Assembly (NCBI RefSeq): GCF_015670405.1
Contig: NZ_JADPBQ010000003.1
Location: forward strand, 75,447-139,446
Length of the DNA: 64,000 nucleotides
Direction: 5' to 3'
From: Clostridium sp. 1001271B_151109_B4
GTDB taxonomy: Bacteria; Bacillota; Clostridia; Clostridiales; Clostridiaceae
This document shows, piece by piece, positions 50,931 to 59,493 of the stretch (position 1 is its first letter; each line of letters starts with the position of its first letter). The translations under genes were made by a program, and so were the position numbers. Under the pieces are notes generated by a model that worked only from the letters and a program-made list of their open reading frames with translations, did no database searches and was not told the DNA's origin.

Positions 50931-51746
50931 TTACATCATCTTTAGCTTTTCATCTACAGCAATTCTTTTTGCTTTTTTACTTCCATACTTGTAAATGAAC
51001 ATAACTTTATCAATATCAATTATTTCACTATTTTTATCAATAATACTACAGTTTAGAAAATCCCTAACATACTTTTCATCTACATTATCTTTTGATAATA
51101 CATCTTTAAATATTTCTTTTAATTCTTCACGAGAAATTTCATTTAGCATACTTCTTGTAATATATCTAATTACTAAAATATTCACCTTTAAAAAGTTTAA
51201 TATTTTATCTTTATTCAAATCAGTTATAAACTTTGCCGCTGCTTCATTATTTTTAATGGCTGCAACTTCAGCTTTATAGCAAGGTGAATTTATATATCTT
51301 AATGCATCATAACTTATATTTACAGCAGCTTCTTGAACACTTTCATATGGCTCTTTAATATATTTAATAGAATCGTAATCCTTTCTTACAGCTAATAATT
51401 GTAATTCTTCACTAGGGTCCTTAACATATCTAATTGCCCATCCTCTTTGCTCTATAGCTAGCTTAATAACAGTCTCACTTGGATTTTTAATATAATTTAA
51501 ATTGCTCCATCCGTTATTTATTGCTTCAATCATCATTTTCTCTGTAGGATTTTCTATAAACTCAATAGCCCTAGGATTATTACTCATTGCAATTTCTTGC
51601 ATTTCTAATGTAGGATTATTTATATATCTTAATAAAAGTCCATTTTTCTCAATAGCTATTAACTTCATTTCCTCAGTAGGATTATCTATATTTTTTATAA
51701 TAATTGGATTTGTCTTTATCATTTCTATAATTCTTGCTTCATCCAT
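50931..51746 (-). CDS. Protein of seven 22-residue repeats (DUF4116-like)
   Basis: Protein of 271 residues. Repeats of exactly 22 residues run from about 20 to 175. The conserved Pro falls at 23, 45, 67, 89, 111, 133 and 155, with the pattern (N/D/E)PTEEMxxxAIxxNxxxIxYI. This looks like a helical solenoid of the DUF4116 kind. The C-terminal ~95 residues (KDKILNFLKVNILVIRYI... to the end) are a separate helical part. No signal peptide. In this operon it may be the substrate receptor or adaptor of the MoxR/VWA pair, but that is inference. Confidence 0.75.
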   Translation of the reverse strand: MDEARIIEMIKTNPIIIKNIDNPTEEMKLIAIEKNGLLLRYINNPTLEMQEIAMSNNPRAIEFIENPTEKMMIEAINNGWSNLNYIKNPSETVIKLAIEQRGWAIRYVKDPSEELQLLAVRKDYDSIKYIKEPYESVQEAAVNISYDALRYINSPCYKAEVAAIKNNEAAAKFITDLNKDKILNFLKVNILVIRYITRSMLNEISREELKEIFKDVLSKDNVDEKYVRDFLNCSIIDKNSEIIDIDKVMFIYKYGSKKAKRIAVDEKLKMM

Positions 51747-52027
51747 CTTTTTACCTCTACCTTATTATTAACTTTAACTTTTATTTAATAATAATTATTA
51801 CTTATATTCATTATAATACTTTTTCAAAATTTTTAAAGTAGATAAATATAGTATGATATAATTTTTTTTAATTTTTTTTATTTTTCATTAATATTTGCTA
51901 TTTTATTAACTGTTTCATATATACATTTTTAATCTTATCAATTTAAATAGATTAATTACACTTTAAAATTTTATTAAAATAGATTTAAAAAGCTTCATAA
52001 TTAAAATTTATATTAAGTAATTACAAT
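51747..52027. other. Upstream region of the MoxR operon
   Basis: AT-rich, without a gene. It should hold the promoter of the three-gene operon near its left end; several -10-like sequences prevent a clear choice. Confidence 0.3.
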
Positions 52028-52072
52028 AAAAAAATAGTATTAAAAATTTTTCTTTTTTAATACTATTTTTAT
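52028..52072 (-). terminator. Terminator after the amidohydrolase gene
   Basis: ATAGTATTAAAAA (52034-52046) is complementary to 52054-52066, with A/T pairs outside. T-rich tail on the minus strand. It closes the purine-linked operon. Confidence 0.8.
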
Positions 52073-52117
52073 TATTTTTCATAACAGCTTTATTTACTTT
52101 TATTTATAAATCTAAAA

Positions 52118-53452
52118 TTATAGTTTCTTAGCAATATTATTTATCTTATCTTGTAACCCTAATAAATTATTTCTAATTTGATTAAAATCATCACTTACTA
52201 ACTGTTTGTTTTTAACAACTACTTTTCCATCAACAATTACTGTATCAATATTGCTTGCATTTGCAGAATAAACAATCACGGCATAATAATCATATATTGG
52301 TTGCATATTTACAGATTTAGTTTCTATTAAAGTTAAATCTGCTTTCTTTCCAACTTCAATTGAACCAATTTCTTCATCTAATCCTAATACTTTTGCTCCA
52401 CCTATTGTTCCCATTTCCACTAACTCTATTGATGGTAATATTGACCTATCATTATTAAATAATTTATGAATCTTTCCAACTTGAACCATTTGCCCAATTA
52501 TATCTAAAGTATTTCCACTCATAGGTCCATCAGTTCCAAGTCCTATATTAATTCCTTCTTCCTTCATTTTTACTATAGGTGCAACACCTTTTGCTCCCTT
52601 TGCATTAGCTCCTATATTATGAGATACACCTACACCCTTATCCTTTAATATTTTTATATCATCATCATTTACTAACACTGTATGAGCAGATATAAAATTA
52701 GAGTCTAATATCCCTAATTTATTTAAATATTGAACTGGAGTTAAACCGTACTTTTCCATGCATTCTTTAAATTCATAATCCATTTCTGCAACATGCATTG
52801 TGATAGGAACATTATATTCCTTACTTATTTCATAAGCCTCTTTTAAGGATTCATCACTATTAGTATAAGGTGCATGTGGTGCTATACCTGGAATTATAAG
52901 ATTATCATTTTTCCATTTCTCTATAAACTTTCTTGAATAATCTAATCCTCCAAAAGGCTTCTTTGCATCAGGTGAAGAAAAGTTTACTATTGTTTCACAT
53001 AGTATACCTCTCATATTAAGCTCTTTAGCCGCCTTAGCAACTTCATCTTCAAAATAATACATATCACAAAAAGTAGTTACCCCACCTAATAACATTTCTG
53101 CTATAGCATACTTAGCTCCAATATAAGTTAAACTTTCATCTACTAACTTTTGCTCTAAAGGAAATAAATATCTCTTCAATCTATCTTTATAATCATCAGC
53201 TAAACTTCTAAATGGAATCATTGATGCATGAGTATGACAATTTATCATTCCTGGCATTAATATTCCTTCCTCACCATCTATAATTTCAACATCATAATTA
53301 CCTTCATTTATAAAGTTTTCTTTACCCTTATTATCACCAACATAAATTATTTTATTTTCTTCAAATACTACTAATCCATTTTCTATTATATCCCTATTTT
53401 CATTCATAGTAATAATTGTAGTATTTTCAATCATAGTAAGCTTCCTTTTCAT
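52118..53452 (-). CDS. Amidohydrolase (MtaD/SsnA/guanine-deaminase-like)
   Basis: Metal-dependent hydrolase of 444 residues. All ligand motifs are present: PGMINCHTHASM, APHAPYTNS, HVAEMDYEF, HTVLVND, and GLGTDGPMSGNTLD. Typical for methylthioadenosine/S-adenosylhomocysteine deaminases and related aminohydrolases (SsnA, TrzN-like). It follows adenine deaminase in the same operon, so a purine-derived or related amino-heterocycle is a likely substrate. GGAGGG before ATG 53452 sets the start; the frame is open to 53494. Confidence 0.88.
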   Translation of the reverse strand: MKRKLTMIENTTIITMNENRDIIENGLVVFEENKIIYVGDNKGKENFINEGNYDVEIIDGEEGILMPGMINCHTHASMIPFRSLADDYKDRLKRYLFPLEQKLVDESLTYIGAKYAIAEMLLGGVTTFCDMYYFEDEVAKAAKELNMRGILCETIVNFSSPDAKKPFGGLDYSRKFIEKWKNDNLIIPGIAPHAPYTNSDESLKEAYEISKEYNVPITMHVAEMDYEFKECMEKYGLTPVQYLNKLGILDSNFISAHTVLVNDDDIKILKDKGVGVSHNIGANAKGAKGVAPIVKMKEEGINIGLGTDGPMSGNTLDIIGQMVQVGKIHKLFNNDRSILPSIELVEMGTIGGAKVLGLDEEIGSIEVGKKADLTLIETKSVNMQPIYDYYAVIVYSANASNIDTVIVDGKVVVKNKQLVSDDFNQIRNNLLGLQDKINNIAKKL

Positions 53453-53506
53453 TTTAAACCCTCCAAACTGCAGTAAAAGACTATGCATATACATAGTCTC
53501 TTTTAC

Positions 53507-55213
53507 TTATTTAAATAGTGATACAACTTTGCAATTTTTTACATCAATAAGTCCCTTATCTGTAATTTTGATAGCTGGACTCACTGGCAAAGATAATGTG
53601 CTAAATGACATTATTTCATTCATATGATTATATCCTAATTCTTTCATAGCACTTCTAACTTCACCTAATTTTTCGCCTACAACTTCAATTGGTTCATCAC
53701 TAACTATTCCACCTATAGGTAACTCTAATTTTGCTAATATATCATTATCCTTTACAACAATATATCCACCTTTAGAATCTATTAGATTATTAACAGCCAA
53801 AACCATGTCCTCAAGGTTTCTCCCCATAACCATAACATTATGATGATCATGAGCCCAAGTTGTAGCTACTGCCCCTTCTTTAATAATCTCTCCTTCTACT
53901 AATCCAAAGGCCACATTATTGTTTTTTCCGTACCTTTCAAAAACAGCAATTAAAGCACAATTAGTATTTTCCCATTTTAAAACATTATTTGTTACATTTA
54001 AAGAAACTTCTCCTTCTTCAGTAAATGTAGTGTTCTTCATAACATTTATAGTTCTGCAAGTAACTTCATCATTATATTTTTTAGGTACCTTAACTAATAA
54101 ATCCTCTTCAGTGATTTTATTTAAGGTTATACTATTATAAAATCTTTTGTTAAAACTACTTTTTTCTTTAAAGTACTCTTGTTTTAATCCATCATATTTA
54201 TTAAAAACAACTTGTCCATTTTTATATACTTCATAAATATTAAAATTATCTATATCATCAATCAAAACAAAATCTGCTATTTTACCTGGTGCTATGGAGC
54301 CCCTATCAAATAGCCTCATTCTTCTTGCTGGAGTATAGGTAGATACATATATTGCATTTTCTATAGACATTCCTAACTTAACAGCTTCTTTTACTAAATC
54401 ATTAAGATGACCTTTAGTTAGCTTATCTGCCATAACATCATCTGTAGCCAAAGCAAAATGCTCATATAAATTATTCTCTACTAAAAACTTAATATTTTCA
54501 GCAGTCATTGATTTATGCTGTATTTCAATAAACATACCATTACTTATTTTTTCTTCAAGAGATGCTACTGACTGTTGGGTATGATCTCCATCAACCCCCC
54601 TATAAATATAAAACGATAAGTCAACTCCTTCTATTTTAGGACAATGTCCTTCTAATGGAATTTTCTTACCCTTACTAACTTTAATAATATTATTTATTTC
54701 TGAATTTTCATCTTCTATTAAATCTTTAAAATTCATTACTTCTCCAAGGCAAAGTATATTTTCATAAGATAATAATTCTCTTACTTCATCAACAGTAATT
54801 TCTCCTCCGGTAGTTTCTAAATAGCTAGATGTAGATGGCACTGAACTTGGTATACCATAAAATATATCTAACTTTTCTTTAGACTTAATAAATTCATTTA
54901 TTCCATCAATTCCAAAAACATTTGCAATTTCATGAGGGTCAGCTACAACTGTAGTGACCCCATGTTTTATTACAGTTTTAGAAAATTCACTTGGAATTGT
55001 CATTGAACTTTCTATATGCATATGTATATCTATTAATCCTGGAATTATGTACTTATTATTACCGTCTATAATATTTTTAGATGTTAACTTATCTTCATAA
55101 TTCTTTCCTATATGAAGGAACTTACCATCATTTATTATAACATCACCTTGTATAAACTTTTTAAAATAGCTGTTATATATATTTAAGTTTTTAATAATTA
55201 ATTGTACTTCCAT
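53507..55213 (-). CDS. ade: Adenine deaminase
   Basis: Enzyme of 568 residues, the usual size of bacterial Ade. It converts adenine to hypoxanthine and ammonia. The metal motif is PGLIDIHMHIESSM, followed by VVADPHEIANVFG, then LEGHCPKIEG, DGDHTQQSVASLEE, ALATDDVMADKLTKGHL, and the C-terminal TTWAHDHHNVMVMG. It lies 16 bases downstream of the binding-protein gene of a polyamine-type ABC transporter and 54 bases before the start of a second amidohydrolase. Confidence 0.93.
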   Translation of the reverse strand: MEVQLIIKNLNIYNSYFKKFIQGDVIINDGKFLHIGKNYEDKLTSKNIIDGNNKYIIPGLIDIHMHIESSMTIPSEFSKTVIKHGVTTVVADPHEIANVFGIDGINEFIKSKEKLDIFYGIPSSVPSTSSYLETTGGEITVDEVRELLSYENILCLGEVMNFKDLIEDENSEINNIIKVSKGKKIPLEGHCPKIEGVDLSFYIYRGVDGDHTQQSVASLEEKISNGMFIEIQHKSMTAENIKFLVENNLYEHFALATDDVMADKLTKGHLNDLVKEAVKLGMSIENAIYVSTYTPARRMRLFDRGSIAPGKIADFVLIDDIDNFNIYEVYKNGQVVFNKYDGLKQEYFKEKSSFNKRFYNSITLNKITEEDLLVKVPKKYNDEVTCRTINVMKNTTFTEEGEVSLNVTNNVLKWENTNCALIAVFERYGKNNNVAFGLVEGEIIKEGAVATTWAHDHHNVMVMGRNLEDMVLAVNNLIDSKGGYIVVKDNDILAKLELPIGGIVSDEPIEVVGEKLGEVRSAMKELGYNHMNEIMSFSTLSLPVSPAIKITDKGLIDVKNCKVVSLFK

Positions 55214-55229
55214 TTTATTACCTATAATA

Positions 55230-56276
55230 CTAGTTCATTATCCTATTCCAAGTATTAACCCATTCATCTATTACTGTATTAACAAATTTAAAATCAATTG
55301 TTTTAGCATTATCTACTACTGATCCATATGTTAAATTTGAAGCTTCTTCATCACTTAATTCAACTTGTGTATTTACTGGTGATTCACTTAATGCTTTAGC
55401 TGTTCTTTCTTGAACTTCTTCACTTAATGCATAATTAATGAATTCATAAGCTAAATCCTTATTATTTGAACTTTTGTTTATATTTATTGTATTAAAGTTT
55501 AAGTAAGTTCCTGATTCTGGTACTATATAAGTTACTTCTGGTTTCGCTTTTGCAATGTTTCCATAAGCAAAATCTGCTGCTACAGCCGCTACTATTTCTC
55601 CACTAGAAAACATATTTGCTAAATCTGAAGATTTACTATAAGTTTTTACAACATTAGGCTTTAAAGCTTCTAATTCCTTAAATGCAGCTTCTCCCTTATC
55701 ATTTTCTACTGGAACACCAGCCTTTTCTGCCGCTATTTCCATAATTGCTGGTCCATTAGTAGTTGTTATATCAGGAATAGCTATTTTGTTTACTAATTCA
55801 GGATTCCATAAATCTTCCCATGAATTTATTTCTATCCCTGCTGAAGGATCTACTACTATTCCAATACTATTTAATGTATAAGCTGGGCCAAATCCTCTTT
55901 CTACAGTTGACTTTGCCTTATCATTTAAATTTTCAGCATTTGGTATTTTTGAATAGTCAAGTTCTTCAAAAATCCCAGCTTCTATTCCTTGCTCTGCAAA
56001 AGACTCTGCTAAATATGTCACATCTATTCCCGAATTTGGATTATTTTTCATTTTAGTTAATCTTTCAGAGTTATTTCCTATTTCTAAAACTACTTCTACT
56101 CCATATTCTTCTTCAAAAGGATCGAATACAGTTTCCTTTAAAACATCTTCGTTTAATCCCCAAGTTGAAATTACAAGCTTTTTATTTGATGATTTCCCAT
56201 CTGATTTTCCACATCCTATTAATGCTGTCGCAGATACTACCCCTATTAATAACGCTGCTAAAACTCTCTTTTTCAT
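55230..56276 (-). CDS. ABC transporter substrate-binding lipoprotein (PotD-like)
   Basis: Lipoprotein of 348 residues: basic N-terminus and hydrophobic core ending in the lipobox LIGC with C22. The mature part is of the PotD/spermidine-putrescine type (STWGLNEDVLKETVFDPFEEEYGVEVVLE..., TYLNFNTININKSSNNKDLAYEFINYAL). In this operon, with adenine deaminase right after it, a purine or an amino-heterocycle is as likely a ligand as a polyamine. Anchored outside the membrane. Confidence 0.85.
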   Translation of the reverse strand: MKKRVLAALLIGVVSATALIGCGKSDGKSSNKKLVISTWGLNEDVLKETVFDPFEEEYGVEVVLEIGNNSERLTKMKNNPNSGIDVTYLAESFAEQGIEAGIFEELDYSKIPNAENLNDKAKSTVERGFGPAYTLNSIGIVVDPSAGIEINSWEDLWNPELVNKIAIPDITTTNGPAIMEIAAEKAGVPVENDKGEAAFKELEALKPNVVKTYSKSSDLANMFSSGEIVAAVAADFAYGNIAKAKPEVTYIVPESGTYLNFNTININKSSNNKDLAYEFINYALSEEVQERTAKALSESPVNTQVELSDEEASNLTYGSVVDNAKTIDFKFVNTVIDEWVNTWNRIMN

Positions 56277-56385
56277 TAGCTAATTCCTCACCTTCGTATA
56301 AATTTATTTTCTTTAATAATAGTCCTTGTAATACTCAATGAGATTACAAAATCATACTCCTAGATATTAATTTCCAAACTTTAAC

Positions 56386-57417
56386 TTATAATATTACTAT
56401 TTTACTTGCTGGTAGATGAAGCTTAATTTTGTCTCCTCTTTCATATATAGCGTTGTTTTCACTATTTACTATTAAGTTCCCTACAGGTGTTTTCACATCA
56501 TATTGATATGCCTTTCCTAAGAAAGTTCTTATTTCTATAGTACCTTCTACAGTATTTTCTAAAGTTTTATCAACTATTTTTATATCATCTGGTCTTATAG
56601 TTCCTTTGGCAGTCTTTTCTTCTTTTGCTCTAGTAACCTTTAATCTAGTTCCACCTTCACTTTCATAAGTATCGTCTGATGTTTTAACTAAATCAATAAA
56701 GTTTTCAAAACCTACAAATCTTGCTACAAACTCTGTTGCAGGATTTGAATAAATATTTTCTGGAGTATCAAACTGTTCTATTACCCCTTTGTTAAGCACA
56801 GCTACTCTATCTGAAATTGAAAAACACTCTTCTTGATCATGAGTAACAAACAATGTTGTTATTCCTAATTTTTGTTGAAGCTTTCTTATCTCAACTCTCA
56901 TTTTTAATCTTAATTTAGCATCAAGATTACTTAATGGCTCATCTAAAAGTAAAAGACTTGGTTCAATAACTAAAGCTCTTGCTATAGCTACTCTTTGTCT
57001 TTGTCCACCTGATAACTCCTTAGGATATCTCTTAGCTAAATGACTCATATCAACAGTTTCTAATATTTCTGCTACTTTTGTTTTTATTTCCTCTTTAGAT
57101 ATCTTTTTCATTTTTAATCCAAAGGCCACATTTTCTTCTACAGTTAAGTGCGGAAATAATGCATAACTTTGAAATACTAATCCAAAGTTTCTATTGTGTA
57201 CAGGTATTTTTGTATAATCCTTATCCCCTAATAAAAACTTACCTGCTGTTGGTTCTATAAAACCTGCTACAACTCTTAAAGTAGTAGTTTTTCCACAACC
57301 ACTTGGTCCAAGTAGAGACACTAATTCGCCCTTTTTAACCCTTAAATTTAAATTTTCTAATATATTATTTTTTTTATCATATGAAACATTTATATTTTGT
57401 AAATTTATTAAATCCAT
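56386..57417 (-). CDS. ABC transporter ATPase (PotA-like)
   Basis: ATPase of 343 residues: Walker A GPSGCGKTT, Q-loop FQSYALFPHLTVEENVAFGLK, signature LSGGQRQRVAIARAL, Walker B LLLLDEPLSNLDAKLR, H-loop VTHDQEE, and a C-terminal TOBE domain (KTAKGTIRPDDIKIV). Standard PotA/CysA-type importer ATPase. Cotranscribed with the permeases upstream and the binding protein downstream (109 bases). Confidence 0.93.
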   Translation of the reverse strand: MDLINLQNINVSYDKKNNILENLNLRVKKGELVSLLGPSGCGKTTTLRVVAGFIEPTAGKFLLGDKDYTKIPVHNRNFGLVFQSYALFPHLTVEENVAFGLKMKKISKEEIKTKVAEILETVDMSHLAKRYPKELSGGQRQRVAIARALVIEPSLLLLDEPLSNLDAKLRLKMRVEIRKLQQKLGITTLFVTHDQEECFSISDRVAVLNKGVIEQFDTPENIYSNPATEFVARFVGFENFIDLVKTSDDTYESEGGTRLKVTRAKEEKTAKGTIRPDDIKIVDKTLENTVEGTIEIRTFLGKAYQYDVKTPVGNLIVNSENNAIYERGDKIKLHLPASKIVIL

Positions 57418-57453
57418 CTTTATTGTCCTCCAACTAATTATTTAGCTTTAACT

Positions 57454-58236
57454 CTATCCTGCAAAATTGTTAAGACCTAATGTTTTTTCTAATATGTACA
57501 TGATTCCAATAGTTAATATCATTAATATTACTGACAATGCTGATACTGTCGGATCATAATTATATTCAACATAATTCATCATTGTTATAGGTAATGTACT
57601 TACTCCTGGTCCAGTTAAGAACATAGATACTGGAACATTATTAAATGAATTTATAAATGCTAACATAAAGGCTGCCATTACTCCTGATGTTATGTTAGGT
57701 AATACTACCTTAAAGAATGTTAATGACTTTTTACAGCCCAAACTCATAGCCGCTTCCTCTATAGAATAATCGAATCCTTCTAAACTAGATCCTACAACCC
57801 TTATAATGTAAGGAATAATTACTAATGTATGTCCAATAAATAAACTCATATATACTGAAAGATTTAATTTTACCAATAAGAATTGGAATAATGAAAATCC
57901 TACTACTATTCCTGGCACAATCAATGGTGAAAAGAAAAAACTTTTAATAATACCTTTTCCCTTAAAATTAAATCTACTTAATCCATAAGCTGCTGGCATA
58001 CCTATTATTAAAGCTGCCAATGTTGCTACTCCTGATATTACAAAGCTTGTACCCATACTCTTTATAAATGATTGTGATTCAAAAACTGTAATAAACCACT
58101 TCAAAGAAAATCCTTTTGGTGGAAATGCTATATAATTTTCTGTCCCTATACTTGTCATCGCAATAATAACTAATGGTGCAAATAAGAATATATATGTCAA
58201 TATAACAAACACTGTTAAAAATCTATTTTTTTTCAT
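57454..58236 (-). CDS. ABC transporter permease (PotC-like)
   Basis: Permease of 260 residues with six helices. The EAA loop EEAAMSLGCKKSLTFFKVVLPNI is kept. It resembles PotC. The open frame starts at a GTG (58248), which overlaps its own Shine-Dalgarno (AGAGG); the ATG at 58236 has proper spacing and directly follows the potB-like stop codon. Confidence 0.88.
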   Translation of the reverse strand: MKKNRFLTVFVILTYIFLFAPLVIIAMTSIGTENYIAFPPKGFSLKWFITVFESQSFIKSMGTSFVISGVATLAALIIGMPAAYGLSRFNFKGKGIIKSFFFSPLIVPGIVVGFSLFQFLLVKLNLSVYMSLFIGHTLVIIPYIIRVVGSSLEGFDYSIEEAAMSLGCKKSLTFFKVVLPNITSGVMAAFMLAFINSFNNVPVSMFLTGPGVSTLPITMMNYVEYNYDPTVSALSVILMILTIGIMYILEKTLGLNNFAG

Positions 58237-58237
58237 C

Positions 58238-59068
58238 TTATGAAACACCTCTCTTATCTAATCTTGATGCCAGGAAGTTGATTCCCTTTATCACTATTAA
58301 AGTCACTACAATCATTATAGTTGCTACTGCTGCAGCACCTTGCCAATCTCCTAATGTCATAGTCTTTTGATATATTAATGTCGCTAAAACTGTATTTTTA
58401 TTTCCCCCTAATAGTTGTGGAGTTGTATATGCCGTTAAAGAACCTGTAAATACTAAAACAGTTCCAACTATTAATCCAGGTAAGCTTAAAGGAAATACCA
58501 CTTTAAAGAATGATTTTACTTTATTTGCTCCTAAGCTTTCTGCTGCTTCTAATAAATCATTATCTATGTTTTCCATAACCCCGACTAATGAAATAATCAT
58601 TAATGGTAAAAAGATATATACAGTACCAACTATAATTGCGCCTTCTGTATATAAAAGTGATAATGGTTCATTTATTATATTTAATTTCATAAGTAAACTA
58701 TTTATTATTCCATTCTTCCCTAATATGCTCATCCATGCAAATGAACGCACAACTGAATTTGTTAATATAGGGAATACTGTTAATGCTATAAATAATCCCC
58801 TTACCTTCTTAGATACTCTAGATATATAGTAAGATACCGGCACCCCTATAACCATACAAATCAATGATGATATTAATGATATTTTAATTGTTCTTAAAAA
58901 TATCGACATCATATATGAATCTGTAAAAAATTCTTTATATACACTAAACATTCCATCTTCATTGTTAGTAAAAGTAGGAATTATTATCTCTAATAATGGA
59001 ACTATCATAAAATAAGCTACCAATACTATACACGGAATAAATAGTAAATAACGACCTTTTCTTTTCAT
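58238..59068 (-). CDS. ABC transporter permease (PotB-like)
   Basis: Permease of 276 residues with six helices. EAA loop LLEAAESLGANKVKSFFKVVFPLSLPG. First gene of the operon. The open frame extends to 59089, but GGAGG is five bases before the ATG at 59068. The upstream region holds a SigA-type promoter and two palindromes. Confidence 0.88.
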   Translation of the reverse strand: MKRKGRYLLFIPCIVLVAYFMIVPLLEIIIPTFTNNEDGMFSVYKEFFTDSYMMSIFLRTIKISLISSLICMVIGVPVSYYISRVSKKVRGLFIALTVFPILTNSVVRSFAWMSILGKNGIINSLLMKLNIINEPLSLLYTEGAIIVGTVYIFLPLMIISLVGVMENIDNDLLEAAESLGANKVKSFFKVVFPLSLPGLIVGTVLVFTGSLTAYTTPQLLGGNKNTVLATLIYQKTMTLGDWQGAAAVATIMIVVTLIVIKGINFLASRLDKRGVS

Positions 59069-59134
59069 ACTTTCCTCCATCTTAAACAATATATATTCGA
59101 CCTTTTTAAATATTTTTCTCTACTTTATACTATA

Positions 59135-59163
59135 ATTCTACCTACAGTTACGAACATTGTCAA
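59135..59163 (-). promoter_or_regulatory. SigA-type promoter of the transporter-deaminase operon
   Basis: On the minus strand TTGACA (59158-59163), 17 bases, TAGAAT (59135-59140). A start near 59128 gives a 60-base leader. A GTTCGTAAC motif lies between the hexamers. Confidence 0.7.
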
Positions 59164-59176
59164 TGATTTTATTTTT

Positions 59177-59251
59177 ATTTTTCGTATTTTAAAGGTGTTT
59201 ATTAAAAATATACGAAAAATAATAGAACAAATACATTTATTGTACTTGTTC
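59177..59251. promoter_or_regulatory. Two candidate operators upstream of the operon
   Basis: ATTTTTCGTAT (59177-59187) and its exact complement ATACGAAAAAT (59210-59220) are separated by 22 bases. Next to them GAACAAATACA (59225-59235) and TGTACTTGTTC (59241-59251) form an 11-bp palindrome with one mismatch and a five-base centre. Both lie upstream of the -35. They could bind a purine-responsive regulator; the CGAA core recalls PurR boxes, but the orientation differs. The interval 59252-59451 shows nothing else. Confidence 0.5.
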
Positions 59252-59451
59252 CTTCATTTCATTATATATATTTAATTTAACCTATTCATTATAATTTCTT
59301 TTTACTTCAATATCATTTTTACAATAAGTGCCAATATTCAAAACACATCATACCATTACGTTAATCTTAATAATATATATTAATTAAATATATCATAACA
59401 AACAACTTTTATATCATAGGAATATTTCTTATATCTACAAAATACCAAAAG

Positions 59452-59487
59452 AAAAAGTTAGGATTCCATCTTTAATCCTAACTTTTT
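59452..59487. terminator. Terminator after the aminopeptidase gene (type AAGTTAGGAT)
   Basis: AAAAAGTTAGGATT pairs perfectly with AATCCTAACTTTTT, eight-base loop. T-tails in both directions. Nearly the same arms recur at 61938-61972. Confidence 0.85.
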
Positions 59488-59493
59488 CTTTAC

